64,000 nucleotides of DNA. Origin: Thermasporomyces sp036564245. Its GTDB lineage: Bacteria; Actinomycetota; Actinomycetes; Propionibacteriales; Actinopolymorphaceae. The position numbers were made by a program, and so were the translations under genes. Shown in pieces: positions 63,957 to 64,000 of this stretch. The stretch is taken from NCBI GenBank assembly GCA_036564245.1, contig DATCKU010000108.1, positions 56,218 through 120,217 on the forward strand, written 5' to 3'. Below the pieces are notes generated by a model. The model was not told where the DNA came from and did not search any database. It saw nothing but the letters and a program-made list of their open reading frames with translations. Within the stretch, counting starts at the first letter, position 1. Each line of letters begins with the position of its first letter.

Positions 63957-64000
63957 TTTTGGTGGAGAGTTTGATCCTGGCTCAGGACGAACGCTGGCGG
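63957..64000 (+). rRNA. rrs: 16S ribosomal RNA, 5' end (partial)
   Basis: The segment GGAGAGTTTGATCCTGGCTC and the following AGGACGAACGCTGGCGG are the universally conserved start of 16S rRNA. Only the first roughly 44 nt are inside the window. The exact 5' end is approximate. Confidence 0.97.

Overview
The window is high-GC DNA with dense, mostly complete genes, frequent GTG starts and many ATGA stop/start overlaps. It carries a homodimeric-type aceE, DUF3052 next to an AhpE-like peroxiredoxin, a RNase H/phosphatase fusion, a SigL-like ECF sigma factor with a zinc anti-sigma factor, and an argCJBDFRGH cluster leading through a methylpurine glycosylase and tyrS to an rRNA operon. This is the chromosome of an actinomycete; gene order and protein style suggest Propionibacteriales-type relatives (Nocardioidaceae/Kribbellaceae/Actinopolymorphaceae), but the exact taxon is inference. 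No plasmid, phage, transposase or CRISPR signal was seen.

Layout. 0.2-6.8 kb: PHP phosphoesterase, aceE, DUF1918, YjbQ-type protein, DUF3052, peroxiredoxin, tRNA-Val. 6.8-9.0 kb: an unusual membrane protein with an M16-like, apparently non-catalytic domain. 9.3-19.1 kb: a sugar/uronate catabolic island with a LacI repressor, glucuronate isomerase, fructuronate reductase, two Gfo/Idh/MocA oxidoreductases and three TIM-barrel isomerases/epimerases. 19.4-22.3 kb: proline iminopeptidase and two orphan nucleotidyl-/phosphotransferase-fold genes. 22.4-27.2 kb: Nif3-like protein, coiled-coil zinc-ribbon protein, RNase H-phosphatase, RNase P RNA, ECF sigma/anti-sigma. 27.3-34.0 kb: a Tat-exported rhamnogalacturonan-lyase-like protein and two ABC exporter half-transporters. 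34.5-42.1 kb: CoA transferase, then a translation block (infC leader with a clear terminator, infC-rpmI-rplT, TrmH-type methyltransferase, pheST). 42.3-45.3 kb: a metallo-beta-lactamase/Rieske fusion, NUDIX and M50 peptidase genes. 45.8-52.5 kb: an oligopeptide/saccharide ABC importer with a fused double ATPase. 52.5-61.3 kb: the arginine operon. 61.4-64.0 kb: MPG glycosylase, tyrS, rrn promoters and the first bases of 16S rRNA.

How the genes work together. The lyase-like protein, uxaC/uxuB, the isomerase/oxidoreductase set and the ABC importer look like parts of a plant-polysaccharide (pectin/glycoside) utilisation programme. LacI-style palindromes sit before the 16.3 kb operon, before the lyase gene and before the importer. 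The arginine genes form a tightly overlapping unit with their own repressor gene and an ArgR-like promoter region.

The least explained signal is a family of short dispersed elements starting with AATGACCACG and containing a small palindrome. Five clear copies and one degenerate copy lie directly 3' of genes, always in the same orientation relative to the gene. In three of them the TGA inside AATGACC is the stop codon of the gene. I found no feature class that accounts for this family.
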